From contig BTRK01000004.1 of NCBI GenBank assembly GCA_036245805.1, positions 310,001 through 374,000 on the forward strand: DNA of 64,000 nt, given 5' to 3'. Source of the stretch: Pristionchus mayeri (taxonomy: Eukaryota; Nematoda; Chromadorea; Rhabditida; Neodiplogasteridae). Shown here piece by piece: positions 49,833-61,929 of this stretch. Position numbers and translations under genes: made by a program. Numbering within the stretch: position 1 is the stretch's first letter; every line of letters begins with the position of its first letter. Below the pieces are notes generated by a model. That model had not been told where the DNA came from. It searched no databases and saw only the letters and a program-made list of their open reading frames with translations.

Positions 49833-50754
49833 GGGTTAGGCAGGGCCCATGGTTAAGGCAGGACCTATGGTTAAGGTAAGACCCATGGTTATGGCAGGAC
49901 CCATGGTTAATGCACGACCCACGGTTAAGGCAGGACCCATGGTTAAGGGAGGACCCGTGGTTAAGGCAGGACCCATAGTTAAGGCAGGACCCATGGTTAA
50001 GGTAACACCCATGGTTAATGCAGGACCCATGGTTAAGGCAGGACCCATGGTTAAGGCAGGACCCATGGTTAAGTTAAGATTCATGAGTAAGGCAGGACCC
50101 ACGGTTAAGTTAAGATCCATGAGTAAGGCAGGACCCATGGCTAAGGCAGGACCCATGGTTAAGGCAGGACCCATGGTTAAGGCAGGACCCATGGTTATGG
50201 CAGGACCCATGGTTAAGGCAGGACCCATGGTTAAGGTAAGACCCATGGTTAAGGCACGTCCCATGGTTAAGGTAAGACCCATGGTTAAGGCACGTCCCAT
50301 GGTTAAGGTAAGACCCATGGTTATGGCAGGACCCATAGTTAAGGCAGGACCCATAGTTAAGGCAGGACCTATTGTTAAGGCAGGACCCATGGTTAAGGCA
50401 GGCAGGACCCATAGTTAAGGGAGGACCCATTGTTAATGCAGGACCCATGGTTAAGGGAGGACCCAAAGTTGAGGCAGGGCCCATGGTTAATGCACGACCC
50501 ACGGTTAAGGCAGGACCCGTGGTTAAGGCAGGACTCATAGTTAAGGCAGGACCCATAGTTAAGGCAGGACCCATAGTTAAGGCAGGACCCATTGTTAATG
50601 CAGGACCCATGGTTAAGGCAGGACCAATGGTTAAGTTAAGACCCATGAGTAAGGCAGGACCCATGGTTAAGGCATATCCCATGGTTAAGGCAGGACCCAT
50701 GGTTAAGATAAGACCCATGGTTAAGGCAGGACCCATGGTTAAGGTAAGACCCAT
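49833..50754 (+). repeat. Cassette X, 922 bp
   Basis: Fifty regular monomers plus one 22-mer (50391). It carries the private ggctaagg monomer (near 50139). Copies are at 53580, 55132 and 61930, with a truncated one at 63482. One private substitution was seen here (gactcatag near 50535). Confidence 0.9.
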
Positions 50755-51834
50755 GGGTTAGGCAGGGCCCATGGTTAAGGCAGGACCTATGGTTAAGGTA
50801 AGACCCATGGTTATGGCAGGACCCATGGTTAAGGTAGGACCCATGGTTAAGGCAGGACCCATGGTTAAGGCAGGACCCATGGTTAAGGTAACACCCATGG
50901 TTAATGCAGGACCCATGGTTAAGGCAGGACCCATGGTTAAGTTAAGATCCATGAGTAAGGCAGGACCCATGGTTAAGGCAGGACCCATGGTTAAGGCAGG
51001 ACCCATGGTTAAGGCAGGACCCATGGTTATGGCAGGACCCATGGTTAAGGCATGACCCATGGTTAAGGTAAGACCCATGGTTAAGGCACGTCCCATAGTT
51101 AAGGCAGGACCCATTGTTAATGCAGGACCCATGGTTAAGGCAGGACCAATGGTTAAGTTAAGACCCATGAGTAAGGCAGGACCCATGGTTAAGGCATATC
51201 CCATGGTTAAGGCAGGACCCATGGTTAAGGGAGGACCCAAAGTTGAGGCAGGGCCCATGGTTAATGCACGACCCACGGTTAAGGCAGGACCCGTGGTTAA
51301 GGCAGGACCCATAGTTAAGGCAGGACCCATAGTTAAGGCAGGACCCATAGTTAAGGCAGGACCCATTGTTAATGCAGGACCCATGGTTAAGGCAGGACCA
51401 ATGGTTAAGTTAAGACCCATGAGTAAGGCAGGACCCATGGTTAAGGCATATCCCATGGTTAAGGCAGGACCCATGGTTAAGGTAAGACCCATGGTTATGG
51501 CAGGACCCATGGTTAATGCACGACCCACGGTTAAGGCAGGACCCATGGTTAAGGGAGGACCCGTGGTTAAGGCAGGACCCATAGTTAAGGCAGGACCCAT
51601 GGTTAAGGTAACACCCATGGTTAATGCAGGACCCATGGTTAAGGCAGGACCCATGGTTAAGTTAAGATTCATGAGTAAGGCAGGACCCACGGTTAAGTTA
51701 AGATCCATGAGTAAGGCAGGACCCATGGTTAAGGCAGGACCCATGGTTAAGGCAGGACCCATGGTTAAGGCAGGACCCATGGTTAAGATAAGACCCATGG
51801 TTAAGGCAGGACCCATGGTTAAGGTAAGACCCAT
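50755..51834 (+). repeat. Cassette Z, 1,080 bp
   Basis: Sixty monomers, all 18 bp. Its copy is at 56054 (+5,299). It contains the variant gcatgaccc (near 51050), which closes the + strand frame, and two ccaatgg/gcatatccc series. Confidence 0.88.
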
Positions 51835-52931
51835 GGGTTAGGCAGGGCCCATGGTTAAGGCAGGACCTATGGTTAAGGTAAGACCCATGGTTATGGCAGG
51901 ACCCATGGTTAATGCACGACCCACGGTTAAGGCAGGACCCATGGTTAAGGGAGGACCCGTGGTTAAGGCAGGACCCATAGTTAAGGCAGGACCCATGGTT
52001 AAGGTAACACCCATGGTTAATGCAGGACCCATGCTTAAGGCAGGACCCATGGTTAAGTTAAGATTCATGAGTAAGGCAGGACCCACGGTTAAGTTAAGAT
52101 CCATGAGTAAGGCAGGACCCATGGTTAAGGCAGGACCCATGGTTAAGGCAGGACCCATGGTTAAGGCAGGACCCATGGTTATGGCAGGACCCATGGTTAA
52201 GGCAGGACCCATGGTTAAGGCAGGACCCATGGTTAAGATAAGACCCATGGTTAAGGCAGGACCCATGGTTATGGCAGGACCCATGGTTAATGCACGACCC
52301 ACGGTTAAGGCAGGACCCATGGTTAAGGGAGGACCCAAAGTTGAGGCAGGGCCCATGGTTAATGCACGACCCACGGTTAAGGCAGGACCCGTGGTTAAGG
52401 CAGGACCCATAGTTAAGGCAGGACCCATAGTTAAGGCAGGACCCATAGTTAAGGCAGGACCCATTGTTAATGCAGGACCCATGGTTAAGGCAGGACCAAT
52501 GGTTAAGTTAAGACCCATGAGTAAGGCAGGACCCATGGTTAAGGCATATCCCATGGTTAGGCAGGACCCATGGTTAAGGTAAGACCCATGGTTATGGCAG
52601 GACCCATGGTTAATGCACGACCCACGGTTAAGGCAGGACCCATGGTTAAGGGAGGACCCGTGGTTAAGGCAGGACCCATAGTTAAGGCAGGACCCATGGT
52701 TAAGGTAACACCCATGGTTAATGCAGGACCCATGGTTAAGGCAGGACCCATGGTTAAGTTAAGATTCATGAGTAAGGCAGGACCCACGGTTAAGTTAAGA
52801 TCCATGAGTAAGGCAGGACCCATGGTTAAGGCAGGACCCATGGTTAAGGCAGGACCCATGGTTAAGGCAGGACCCATGGTTAAGATAAGACCCATGGTTA
52901 AGGCAGGACCCATGGTTAAGGTAAGACCCAT
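51835..52931 (+). repeat. 1,097-bp cassette with the only 17-mer
   Basis: Sixty regular monomers plus the 17-mer at 52555. It includes the private atgctta monomer (near 52033), shared with 53129, 57331 and 61489. Confidence 0.85.
52555..52571 (+). repeat. 17-bp monomer (single copy)
   Basis: ggttaggcaggacccat lacks one a. Its neighbours (gcatatccc before, ggtaag and ggttatgg after) follow the usual order, so this is a simple one-base loss rather than a rearrangement. Confidence 0.88.
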
Positions 52932-53579
52932 GGGTTAGGCAGGGCCCATGGTTAAGGCAGGACCTATGGTTAAGGTAAGACCCATGGTTATGGCAGGACC
53001 CATGGTTAATGCACGACCCACGGTTAAGGCAGGACCCATGGTTAAGGGAGGACCCGTGGTTAAGGCAGGACCCATAGTTAAGGCAGGACCCATGGTTAAG
53101 GTAACACCCATGGTTAATGCAGGACCCATGCTTAAGGCAGGACCCATGGTTAAGTTAAGATTCATGAGTAAGGCAGGACCCACGGTTAAGTTAAGATCCA
53201 TGAGTAAGGCAGGACCCATGGTTAAGGCAGGACCCATGGTTAAGGCAGGACCCATGGTTAAGGCAGGACCCATGGTTATGGCAGGACCCATGGTTAAGGC
53301 AGGACCCATGGTTAAGGCAGGACCCATGGTTAAGATAAGACCCATGGTTAAGGCAGGACCCATGGTTATGGCAGGACCCATGGTTAATGCACGACCCACG
53401 GTTAAGGCAGGACCCATGGTTAAGGGAGGACCCGTGGTTAAGGCAGGACCCATAGTTAAGGCAGGACCCATGGTTAAGGCAGGACCCATGGTTAAGGCAG
53501 GACCCATGGTTAAGGCAGGACCCATGGTTAAGATAAGACCCATGGTTAAGGCAGGACCCATGGTTAAGGTAAGACCCAT
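52932..53579 (+). repeat. 648-bp cassette
   Basis: Thirty-six regular monomers. Its left half repeats 51835 at +1,097, including the atgctta marker. Its right half repeats an acccacgg/cccgtgg series followed by gataag. A relative with one internal 54-bp loss is at 61336 (594 bp). Confidence 0.85.
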
Positions 53580-54501
53580 GGGTTAGGCAGGGCCCATGGT
53601 TAAGGCAGGACCTATGGTTAAGGTAAGACCCATGGTTATGGCAGGACCCATGGTTAATGCACGACCCACGGTTAAGGCAGGACCCATGGTTAAGGGAGGA
53701 CCCGTGGTTAAGGCAGGACCCATAGTTAAGGCAGGACCCATGGTTAAGGTAACACCCATGGTTAATGCAGGACCCATGGTTAAGGCAGGACCCATGGTTA
53801 AGGCAGGACCCATGGTTAAGTTAAGATTCATGAGTAAGGCAGGACCCACGGTTAAGTTAAGATCCATGAGTAAGGCAGGACCCATGGCTAAGGCAGGACC
53901 CATGGTTAAGGCAGGACCCATGGTTAAGGCAGGACCCATGGTTATGGCAGGACCCATGGTTAAGGCAGGACCCATGGTTAAGGTAAGACCCATGGTTAAG
54001 GCACGTCCCATGGTTAAGGTAAGACCCATGGTTAAGGCACGTCCCATGGTTAAGGTAAGACCCATGGTTATGGCAGGACCCATAGTTAAGGCAGGACCCA
54101 TAGTTAAGGCAGGACCTATTGTTAAGGCAGGACCCATGGTTAAGGCAGGCAGGACCCATAGTTAAGGGAGGACCCATTGTTAATGCAGGACCCATGGTTA
54201 AGGGAGGACCCAAAGTTGAGGCAGGGCCCATGGTTAATGCACGACCCACGGTTAAGGCAGGACCCGTGGTTAAGGCAGGACCCATAGTTAAGGCAGGACC
54301 CATAGTTAAGGCAGGACCCATAGTTAAGGCAGGACCCATTGTTAATGCAGGACCCATGGTTAAGGCAGGACCAATGGTTAAGTTAAGACCCATGAGTAAG
54401 GCAGGACCCATGGTTAAGGCATATCCCATGGTTAAGGCAGGACCCATGGTTAAGATAAGACCCATGGTTAAGGCAGGACCCATGGTTAAGGTAAGACCCA
54501 T
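53580..54501 (+). repeat. Cassette X, second copy
   Basis: Offset +3,747 from the first X. The 22-mer is at 54138 and ggctaagg near 53886. It is followed by V, Y and X, an order repeated from 61930. Confidence 0.9.
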
Positions 54502-54735
54502 GGGTTAGGCAGGGCCCATGGTTAAGGCAGGACCTATGGTTAAGGTAAGACCCATGGTTATGGCAGGACCCATGGTTAAGGTAGGACCCATGGTTAAGGC
54601 AGGACCCATGGTTAAGGCAGGACCCATGGTTAAGGTAACACCCATGGTTAAGGTAATACCCATGGTTATGGCAGGACCCATGGTTAATGCACGACCCACG
54701 GTTAAGGCAGGACCCATGGTTAAGGTAAGACCCAT
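54502..54735 (+). repeat. Cassette V, 234 bp
   Basis: Thirteen regular monomers: the left end of cassette Z up to ggtaacaccc, joined to the ggtaataccc end seen at 49350-49436. It looks like an in-register recombinant of those two. Copy at 62852 (+8,350). Confidence 0.87.
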
Positions 54736-55131
54736 GGGTTAGGCAGGGCCCATGGTTAAGGCAGGACCTATGGTTAAGGTAAGACCCATGGTTATGGCAG
54801 GACCCATGGTTAATGCACGACCCACGGTTAAGGCAGGACCCATGGTTAAGGGAGGACCCGTGGTTAAGGCAGGACCCATAGTTAAGGCAGGACCCATGGT
54901 TAAGGTAACACCCATGGTTAATGCAGGACCCATGGTTAAGGCAGGACCCATGGTTAAGTTAAGATTCATGAGTAAGGCAGGACCCACGGTTAAGTTAAGA
55001 TCCATGAGTAAGGCAGGACCCATGGTTAAGGCAGGACCCATGGTTAAGGCAGGACCCATGGTTAAGGCAGGACCCATGGTTAAGATAAGACCCATGGTTA
55101 AGGCAGGACCCATGGTTAAGGTAAGACCCAT
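54736..55131 (+). repeat. Cassette Y, second copy
   Basis: It matches 49437-49832 at +5,299 and opens the second Y-X-Z series. Confidence 0.88.
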
Positions 55132-56053
55132 GGGTTAGGCAGGGCCCATGGTTAAGGCAGGACCTATGGTTAAGGTAAGACCCATGGTTATGGCAGGACC
55201 CATGGTTAATGCACGACCCACGGTTAAGGCAGGACCCATGGTTAAGGGAGGACCCGTGGTTAAGGCAGGACCCATAGTTAAGGCAGGACCCATGGTTAAG
55301 GTAACACCCATGGTTAATGCAGGACCCATGGTTAAGGCAGGACCCATGGTTAAGGCAGGACCCATGGTTAAGTTAAGATTCATGAGTAAGGCAGGACCCA
55401 CGGTTAAGTTAAGATCCATGAGTAAGGCAGGACCCATGGCTAAGGCAGGACCCATGGTTAAGGCAGGACCCATGGTTAAGGCAGGACCCATGGTTATGGC
55501 AGGACCCATGGTTAAGGCAGGACCCATGGTTAAGGTAAGACCCATGGTTAAGGCACGTCCCATGGTTAAGGTAAGACCCATGGTTAAGGCACGTCCCATG
55601 GTTAAGGTAAGACCCATGGTTATGGCAGGACCCATAGTTAAGGCAGGACCCATAGTTAAGGCAGGACCTATTGTTAAGGCAGGACCCATGGTTAAGGCAG
55701 GCAGGACCCATAGTTAAGGGAGGACCCATTGTTAATGCAGGACCCATGGTTAAGGGAGGACCCAAAGTTGAGGCAGGGCCCATGGTTAATGCACGACCCA
55801 CGGTTAAGGCAGGACCCGTGGTTAAGGCAGGACCCATAGTTAAGGCAGGACCCATAGTTAAGGCAGGACCCATAGTTAAGGCAGGACCCATTGTTAATGC
55901 AGGACCCATGGTTAAGGCAGGACCAATGGTTAAGTTAAGACCCATGAGTAAGGCAGGACCCATGGTTAAGGCATATCCCATGGTTAAGGCAGGACCCATG
56001 GTTAAGATAAGACCCATGGTTAAGGCAGGACCCATGGTTAAGGTAAGACCCAT
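55132..56053 (+). repeat. Cassette X, third copy
   Basis: Offset +1,552 from 53580. The 22-mer is at 55690 and ggctaagg near 55438. Confidence 0.9.
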
Positions 56054-57133
56054 GGGTTAGGCAGGGCCCATGGTTAAGGCAGGACCTATGGTTAAGGTAA
56101 GACCCATGGTTATGGCAGGACCCATGGTTAAGGTAGGACCCATGGTTAAGGCAGGACCCATGGTTAAGGCAGGACCCATGGTTAAGGTAACACCCATGGT
56201 TAATGCAGGACCCATGGTTAAGGCAGGACCCATGGTTAAGTTAAGATCCATGAGTAAGGCAGGACCCATGGTTAAGGCAGGACCCATGGTTAAGGCAGGA
56301 CCCATGGTTAAGGCAGGACCCATGGTTATGGCAGGACCCATGGTTAAGGCATGACCCATGGTTAAGGTAAGACCCATGGTTAAGGCACGTCCCATAGTTA
56401 AGGCAGGACCCATTGTTAATGCAGGACCCATGGTTAAGGCAGGACCAATGGTTAAGTTAAGACCCATGAGTAAGGCAGGACCCATGGTTAAGGCATATCC
56501 CATGGTTAAGGCAGGACCCATGGTTAAGGGAGGACCCAAAGTTGAGGCAGGGCCCATGGTTAATGCACGACCCACGGTTAAGGCAGGACCCGTGGTTAAG
56601 GCAGGACCCATAGTTAAGGCAGGACCCATAGTTAAGGCAGGACCCATAGTTAAGGCAGGACCCATTGTTAATGCAGGACCCATGGTTAAGGCAGGACCAA
56701 TGGTTAAGTTAAGACCCATGAGTAAGGCAGGACCCATGGTTAAGGCATATCCCATGGTTAAGGCAGGACCCATGGTTAAGGTAAGACCCATGGTTATGGC
56801 AGGACCCATGGTTAATGCACGACCCACGGTTAAGGCAGGACCCATGGTTAAGGGAGGACCCGTGGTTAAGGCAGGACCCATAGTTAAGGCAGGACCCATG
56901 GTTAAGGTAACACCCATGGTTAATGCAGGACCCATGGTTAAGGCAGGACCCATGGTTAAGTTAAGATTCATGAGTAAGGCAGGACCCACGGTTAAGTTAA
57001 GATCCATGAGTAAGGCAGGACCCATGGTTAAGGCAGGACCCATGGTTAAGGCAGGACCCATGGTTAAGGCAGGACCCATGGTTAAGATAAGACCCATGGT
57101 TAAGGCAGGACCCATGGTTAAGGTAAGACCCAT
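56054..57133 (+). repeat. Cassette Z, second copy
   Basis: It matches 50755-51834 at +5,299, including gcatgaccc near 56349. Together with the preceding Y and X, about 2.4 kb is conserved in order. Confidence 0.88.
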
Positions 57134-58519
57134 GGGTTAGGCAGGGCCCATGGTTAAGGCAGGACCTATGGTTAAGGTAAGACCCATGGTTATGGCAGGA
57201 CCCATGGTTAATGCACGACCCACGGTTAAGGCAGGACCCATGGTTAAGGGAGGACCCGTGGTTAAGGCAGGACCCATAGTTAAGGCAGGACCCATGGTTA
57301 AGGTAACACCCATGGTTAATGCAGGACCCATGCTTAAGGCAGGACCCATGGTTAAGTTAAGATTCATGAGTAAGGCAGGACCCACGGTTAAGTTAAGATC
57401 CATGAGTAAGGCAGGACCCATGGTTAAGGCAGGACCCATGGTTAAGGCAGGACCCATGGTTAAGGCAGGACCCATGGTTATGGCAGGACCCATGGTTAAG
57501 GCAGGACCCATGGTTAAGGCAGGACCCATGGTTAAGATAAGACCCATGGTTAAGGCAGGACCCATGGTTAAGGTAAGACCCATGGGTTAGGCAGGGCCCA
57601 TGGTTAAGGCAGGACCTATGGTTAAGGTAAGACCCATGGTTATGGCAGGACCCATGGTTAATGCACGACCCACGGTTAAGGCAGGACCCATGGTTAAGGG
57701 AGGACCCGTGGTTAAGGCAGGACCCATAGTTAAGGCAGGACCCATGGTTAATGCACGACCCACGGTTAAGGCAGGACCCATGGTTAAGGGAGGACCCGTG
57801 GTTAAGGCAGAACCCATAGTTAAGGCAGGACCCATGGTTAAGGTAACACCCATGGTTAATGCAGGACCCATGGTTAAGGCAGGACCCATGGTTAAGTTAA
57901 GATTCATGAGTAAGGCAGGACCCACGGTTAAGTTAAGATCCATGAGTAAGGCAGGACCCATGGTTAAGGCAGGACCCATGGTTAAGGCAGGACCCATGGT
58001 TAAGGCAGGACCCATGGTTAAGATAAGACCCATGGTTAAGGCAGGACCCATGGTTAAGGTAAGACCCATGGGTTAGGCAGGGCCCATGGTTAAGGCAGGA
58101 CCTATGGTTAAGGTAAGACCCATGGTTATGGCAGGACCCATGGTTAATGCACGACCCACGGTTAAGGCAGGACCCATGGTTAAGGGAGGACCCGTGGTTA
58201 AGGCAGGACCCATAGTTAAGGCAGGACCCATGGTTAAGGTAACACCCATGGTTAATGCAGGACCCATGGTTAAGGCAGGACCCATGGTTAAGTTAAGATT
58301 CATGAGTAAGGCAGGACCCACGGTTAAGTTAAGATCCATGAGTAAGGCAGGACCCATGGTTAAGGCAGGACCCATGGTTAAGGCAGGACCCATGGTTAAG
58401 GCAGGACCCATGGTTATGGCAGGACCCATGGTTAAGGCAGGACCCATGGTTAAGGCAGGACCCATGGTTAAGATAAGACCCATGGTTAAGGCAGGACCCA
58501 TGGTTAAGGTAAGACCCAT
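57134..58519 (+). repeat. Three short cassettes of 450, 486 and 450 bp
   Basis: Cassettes begin at 57134, 57584 and 58070 (25, 27 and 25 monomers). The middle one has a doubled acccacgg/cccgtgg series and lacks the ggttatgg section near its end. The first keeps atgctta (near 57331) and the third does not. All are in phase, with no length-variant monomer. Confidence 0.85.
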
Positions 58520-59571
58520 GGGTTAGGCAGGGCCCATGGTTAAGGCAGGACCTATGGTTAAGGTAAGACCCATGGTTATGGCAGGCAGGACCCATAGTTA
58601 AGGGAGGACCCATTGTTAATGCAGGACCCATAGTTAAGGCAGGACCCATGGTTAAGGTAACACCCATGGTTAATGCAGGACCCATGGTTAAGGCAGGACC
58701 CATGGTTAAGATAAGACCCATGGTTAAGGCAGGACCTATGGTTAAGGTAAGACCCATGGTTAAGGCAGGACCCATGGTTAAGGCAGGACCCATGGTTAAG
58801 GCAGGACCCATGGTTATGGCAGGACCCATGGTTATGGCAGGACCCATGGTTAATGCACGACCCACGGTTAAGGCAGGACCCATGGTTAAGGGAGGACCCA
58901 TGGTTAAGGCAGGACCCATGGTTAAGTTAAGATTCATGAGTAAGGCAGGACCCACGGTTAAGTTAAGATCCATGAGTAAGGCAGGACCCATGGTTAAGGC
59001 AGGACCCATGGTTAAGGCAGGACCCATGGTTAAGGCAGGACCCATGGTTATGGCAGGACCCATGGTTAAGGCAGGACCCATGGTTAAGGTAAGACCCATG
59101 GTTAAGGCACGTCCCATGGTTAAGGTAAGACCCATGGTTAAGGCACGTCCCATGGTTAAGGTAAGACCCATGGTTATGGCAGGACCCATAGTTAAGGCAG
59201 GACCCATGGTTAAGGCAGGCAGGACCCATAGTTAAGGGAGGACCCATTGTTAATGCAGGACCCATGGTTAAGGGAGGACCCAAAGTTGAGGCAGGGCCCA
59301 TGGTTAATGCACGACCCACGGTTAAGGCAGGACCCGTGGTTAAGGCAGGACCCATAGTTAAGGCAGGACCCATAGTTAAGGCAGGACCCATAGTTAAGGC
59401 AGGACCCATTGTTAATGCAGGACCCATGGTTAAGGCAGGACCAATGGTTAAGTTAAGACCCATGAGTAAGGCAGGACCCATGGTTAAGGCATATCCCATG
59501 GTTAAGGCAGGACCCATGGTTAAGATAAGACCCATGGTTAAGGCAGGACCCATGGTTAAGGTAAGACCCAT
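58520..59571 (+). repeat. 1,052-bp cassette with two 22-mers
   Basis: Fifty-six regular monomers plus 22-mers at 58574 and 59208. The first of these has a hybrid left half (ggttatgg), the only one of its kind. The cassette otherwise repeats X-like material, shortened before the second 22-mer. Confidence 0.83.
58574..58595 (+). repeat. 22-bp monomer with hybrid left half (single copy)
   Basis: It begins ggttatgg instead of ggttaagg and then carries ggcaggcagg. It joins the left end of a gggttagg cassette to a catagtt/gggagg series. Confidence 0.88.
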
Positions 59572-61335
59572 GGGTTAGGCAGGGCCCATGGTTAAGGCAG
59601 GACCTATGGTTAAGGTAAGACCCATGGTTACGGCAGGACCCATGGTTAAGGTAGGACCCATGGTTAAGGCAGGACCCATGGTTAAGGCAGGACCCATGGT
59701 TAAGGTAACACCCATGGTTAATGCAGGACCCATGGTTAAGGCAGGACCCATGGTTAAGTTAAGATCCATGAGTAAGGCAGGACCCATGGTTAAGGCAGGA
59801 CCCATGGTTAAGGCAGGACCCATGGTTAAGGCAGGACCCATGGTTATGGCAGGACCCATGGTTAAGGCATGACCCATGGTTAAGGTAAGACCCATGGTTA
59901 AGGCACGTCCCATAGTTAAGGCAGGACCCATTGTTAATGCAGGACCCATGGTTAAGGCAGGACCAATGGTTAAGTTAAGACCCATGAGTAAGGCAGGACC
60001 CATGGTTAAGGCATATCCCATGGTTAAGATAAGACCCATGGTTAAGGCAGGACCCATGGTTAAGGTAAGACCCATGGGTTAGGCAGGGCCCATGGTTAAG
60101 GCAGGACCTATGGTTAAGGTAAGACCCATGGTTATGGCAGGACCCATGGTTAATGCACGACCCACGGTTAAGGCAGGACCCATGGTTAAGGGAGGACCCG
60201 TGGTTAAGGCAGGACCCATAGTTAAGGCAGGACCCATGGTTAAGGTAACACCCATGGTTAATGCAGGACCCATGGTTAAGGCAGGACCCATGGTTAAGGC
60301 AGGACCCATGGTTAAGTTAAGATTCATGAGTAAGGCAGGACCCACGGTTAAGTTAAGATCCATGAGTAAGGCAGGACCCATGGCTAAGGCAGGACCCATG
60401 GTTAAGGCAGGACCCATGGTTAAGGCAGGACCCATGGTTATGGCAGGACCCATGGTTAAGGCAGGACCCATGGTTAAGGTAAGACCCATGGTTAAGGCAG
60501 GACCCATGGTTAAGGCAGGACCCATGGTTAAGGCAGGACCCATGGTTAAGGCAGGACCCATGGTTATGGCATGACCCATGGTTAAGGCAGGACCAATGGT
60601 TAAGTTAAGACCCATGAGTAAGGCAGGACCCATGGTTAAGGCATATCCCATGGTTAAGGCAGGACCCATGGTTAAGGGAGGACCCAAAGTTGAGGCAGGG
60701 CCCATGGTTAATGCACGACCCACGGTTAAGGCAGGACCCGTGGTTAAGGCAGGACCCATAGTTAAGGCAGGACCCATAGTTAAGGCAGGACCCATAGTTA
60801 AGGCAGGACCCATTGTTAATGCAGGACCCATGGTTAAGGCAGGACCAATGGTTAAGTTAAGACCCATGAGTAAGGCAGGACCCATGGTTAAGGCATATCC
60901 CATGGTTAAGGCAGGACCCATGGTTAAGGTAAGACCCATGGTTATGGCAGGACCCATGGTTAATGCACGACCCACGGTTAAGGCAGGACCCATGGTTAAG
61001 GGAGGACCCGTGGTTAAGGCAGGACCCATAGTTAAGGCAGGACCCATGGTTAAGGTAACACCCATGGTTAATGCAGGACCCATGGTTAAGGCAGGACCCA
61101 TGGTTAAGTTAAGATTCATGAGTAAGGCAGGACCCACGGTTAAGTTAAGATCCATGAGTAAGGCAGGACCCATGGTTAAGGCAGGACCCATGGTTAAGGC
61201 AGGACCCATGGTTAAGGCAGGACCCATGGTTAAGATAAGACCCATGGTTAAGGCAGGACCCATGGTTAAGGTAAGACCCATGGGTTAGGCAGGGCCCATG
61301 GTTAAGGCAGGACCTATGGTTAAGGTAAGACCCAT
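59572..61335 (+). repeat. Cassettes of 504, 1,206 and 54 bp
   Basis: The first cassette starts at 59572 and is a shortened Z. The one at 60076 (67 monomers, no length variant) begins like X, including ggctaagg near 60381, and ends like Z and Y: a composite. It holds the longest stop-free minus-strand stretch of the window, about 1.2 kb, simply because no phase shift occurs. A 54-bp duplicate of the cassette start lies at 61282-61335. Confidence 0.82.
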
Positions 61336-61929
61336 GGGTTAGGCAGGGCCCATGGTTAAGGCAGGACCTATGGTTAAGGTAAGACCCATGGTTATGGCAG
61401 GACCCATGGTTAATGCACGACCCACGGTTAAGGCAGGACCCATGGTTAAGGGAGGACCCGTGGTTAATGCAGGACCCATGCTTAAGGCAGGACCCATGGT
61501 TAAGTTAAGATTCATGAGTAAGGCAGGACCCACGGTTAAGTTAAGATCCATGAGTAAGGCAGGACCCATGGTTAAGGCAGGACCCATGGTTAAGGCAGGA
61601 CCCATGGTTAAGGCAGGACCCATGGTTATGGCAGGACCCATGGTTAAGGCAGGACCCATGGTTAAGGCAGGACCCATGGTTAAGATAAGACCCATGGTTA
61701 AGGCAGGACCCATGGTTATGGCAGGACCCATGGTTAATGCACGACCCACGGTTAAGGCAGGACCCATGGTTAAGGGAGGACCCGTGGTTAAGGCAGGACC
61801 CATAGTTAAGGCAGGACCCATGGTTAAGGCAGGACCCATGGTTAAGGCAGGACCCATGGTTAAGGCAGGACCCATGGTTAAGATAAGACCCATGGTTAAG
61901 GCAGGACCCATGGTTAAGGTAAGACCCAT
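61336..61929 (+). repeat. 594-bp cassette
   Basis: It equals the 648-bp cassette at 52932 minus three monomers near 61460, where cccgtgg is followed directly by the gtt-aat monomer before atgctta. With the preceding 54-bp gain the net offset to 52932 returns to 8,350 on its right side. Confidence 0.83.

Noticed and set aside
60079..61281. A 400-residue minus-strand open frame, and hundreds of similar frames on both strands, as protein-coding genes
   Set aside because: The translations are only the hexapeptides encoded by the 18-bp unit. Frames overlap on both strands, end at each off-length monomer, and show mostly amino-acid-changing variation. No promoter, splice pattern or non-repeat coding sequence is present.
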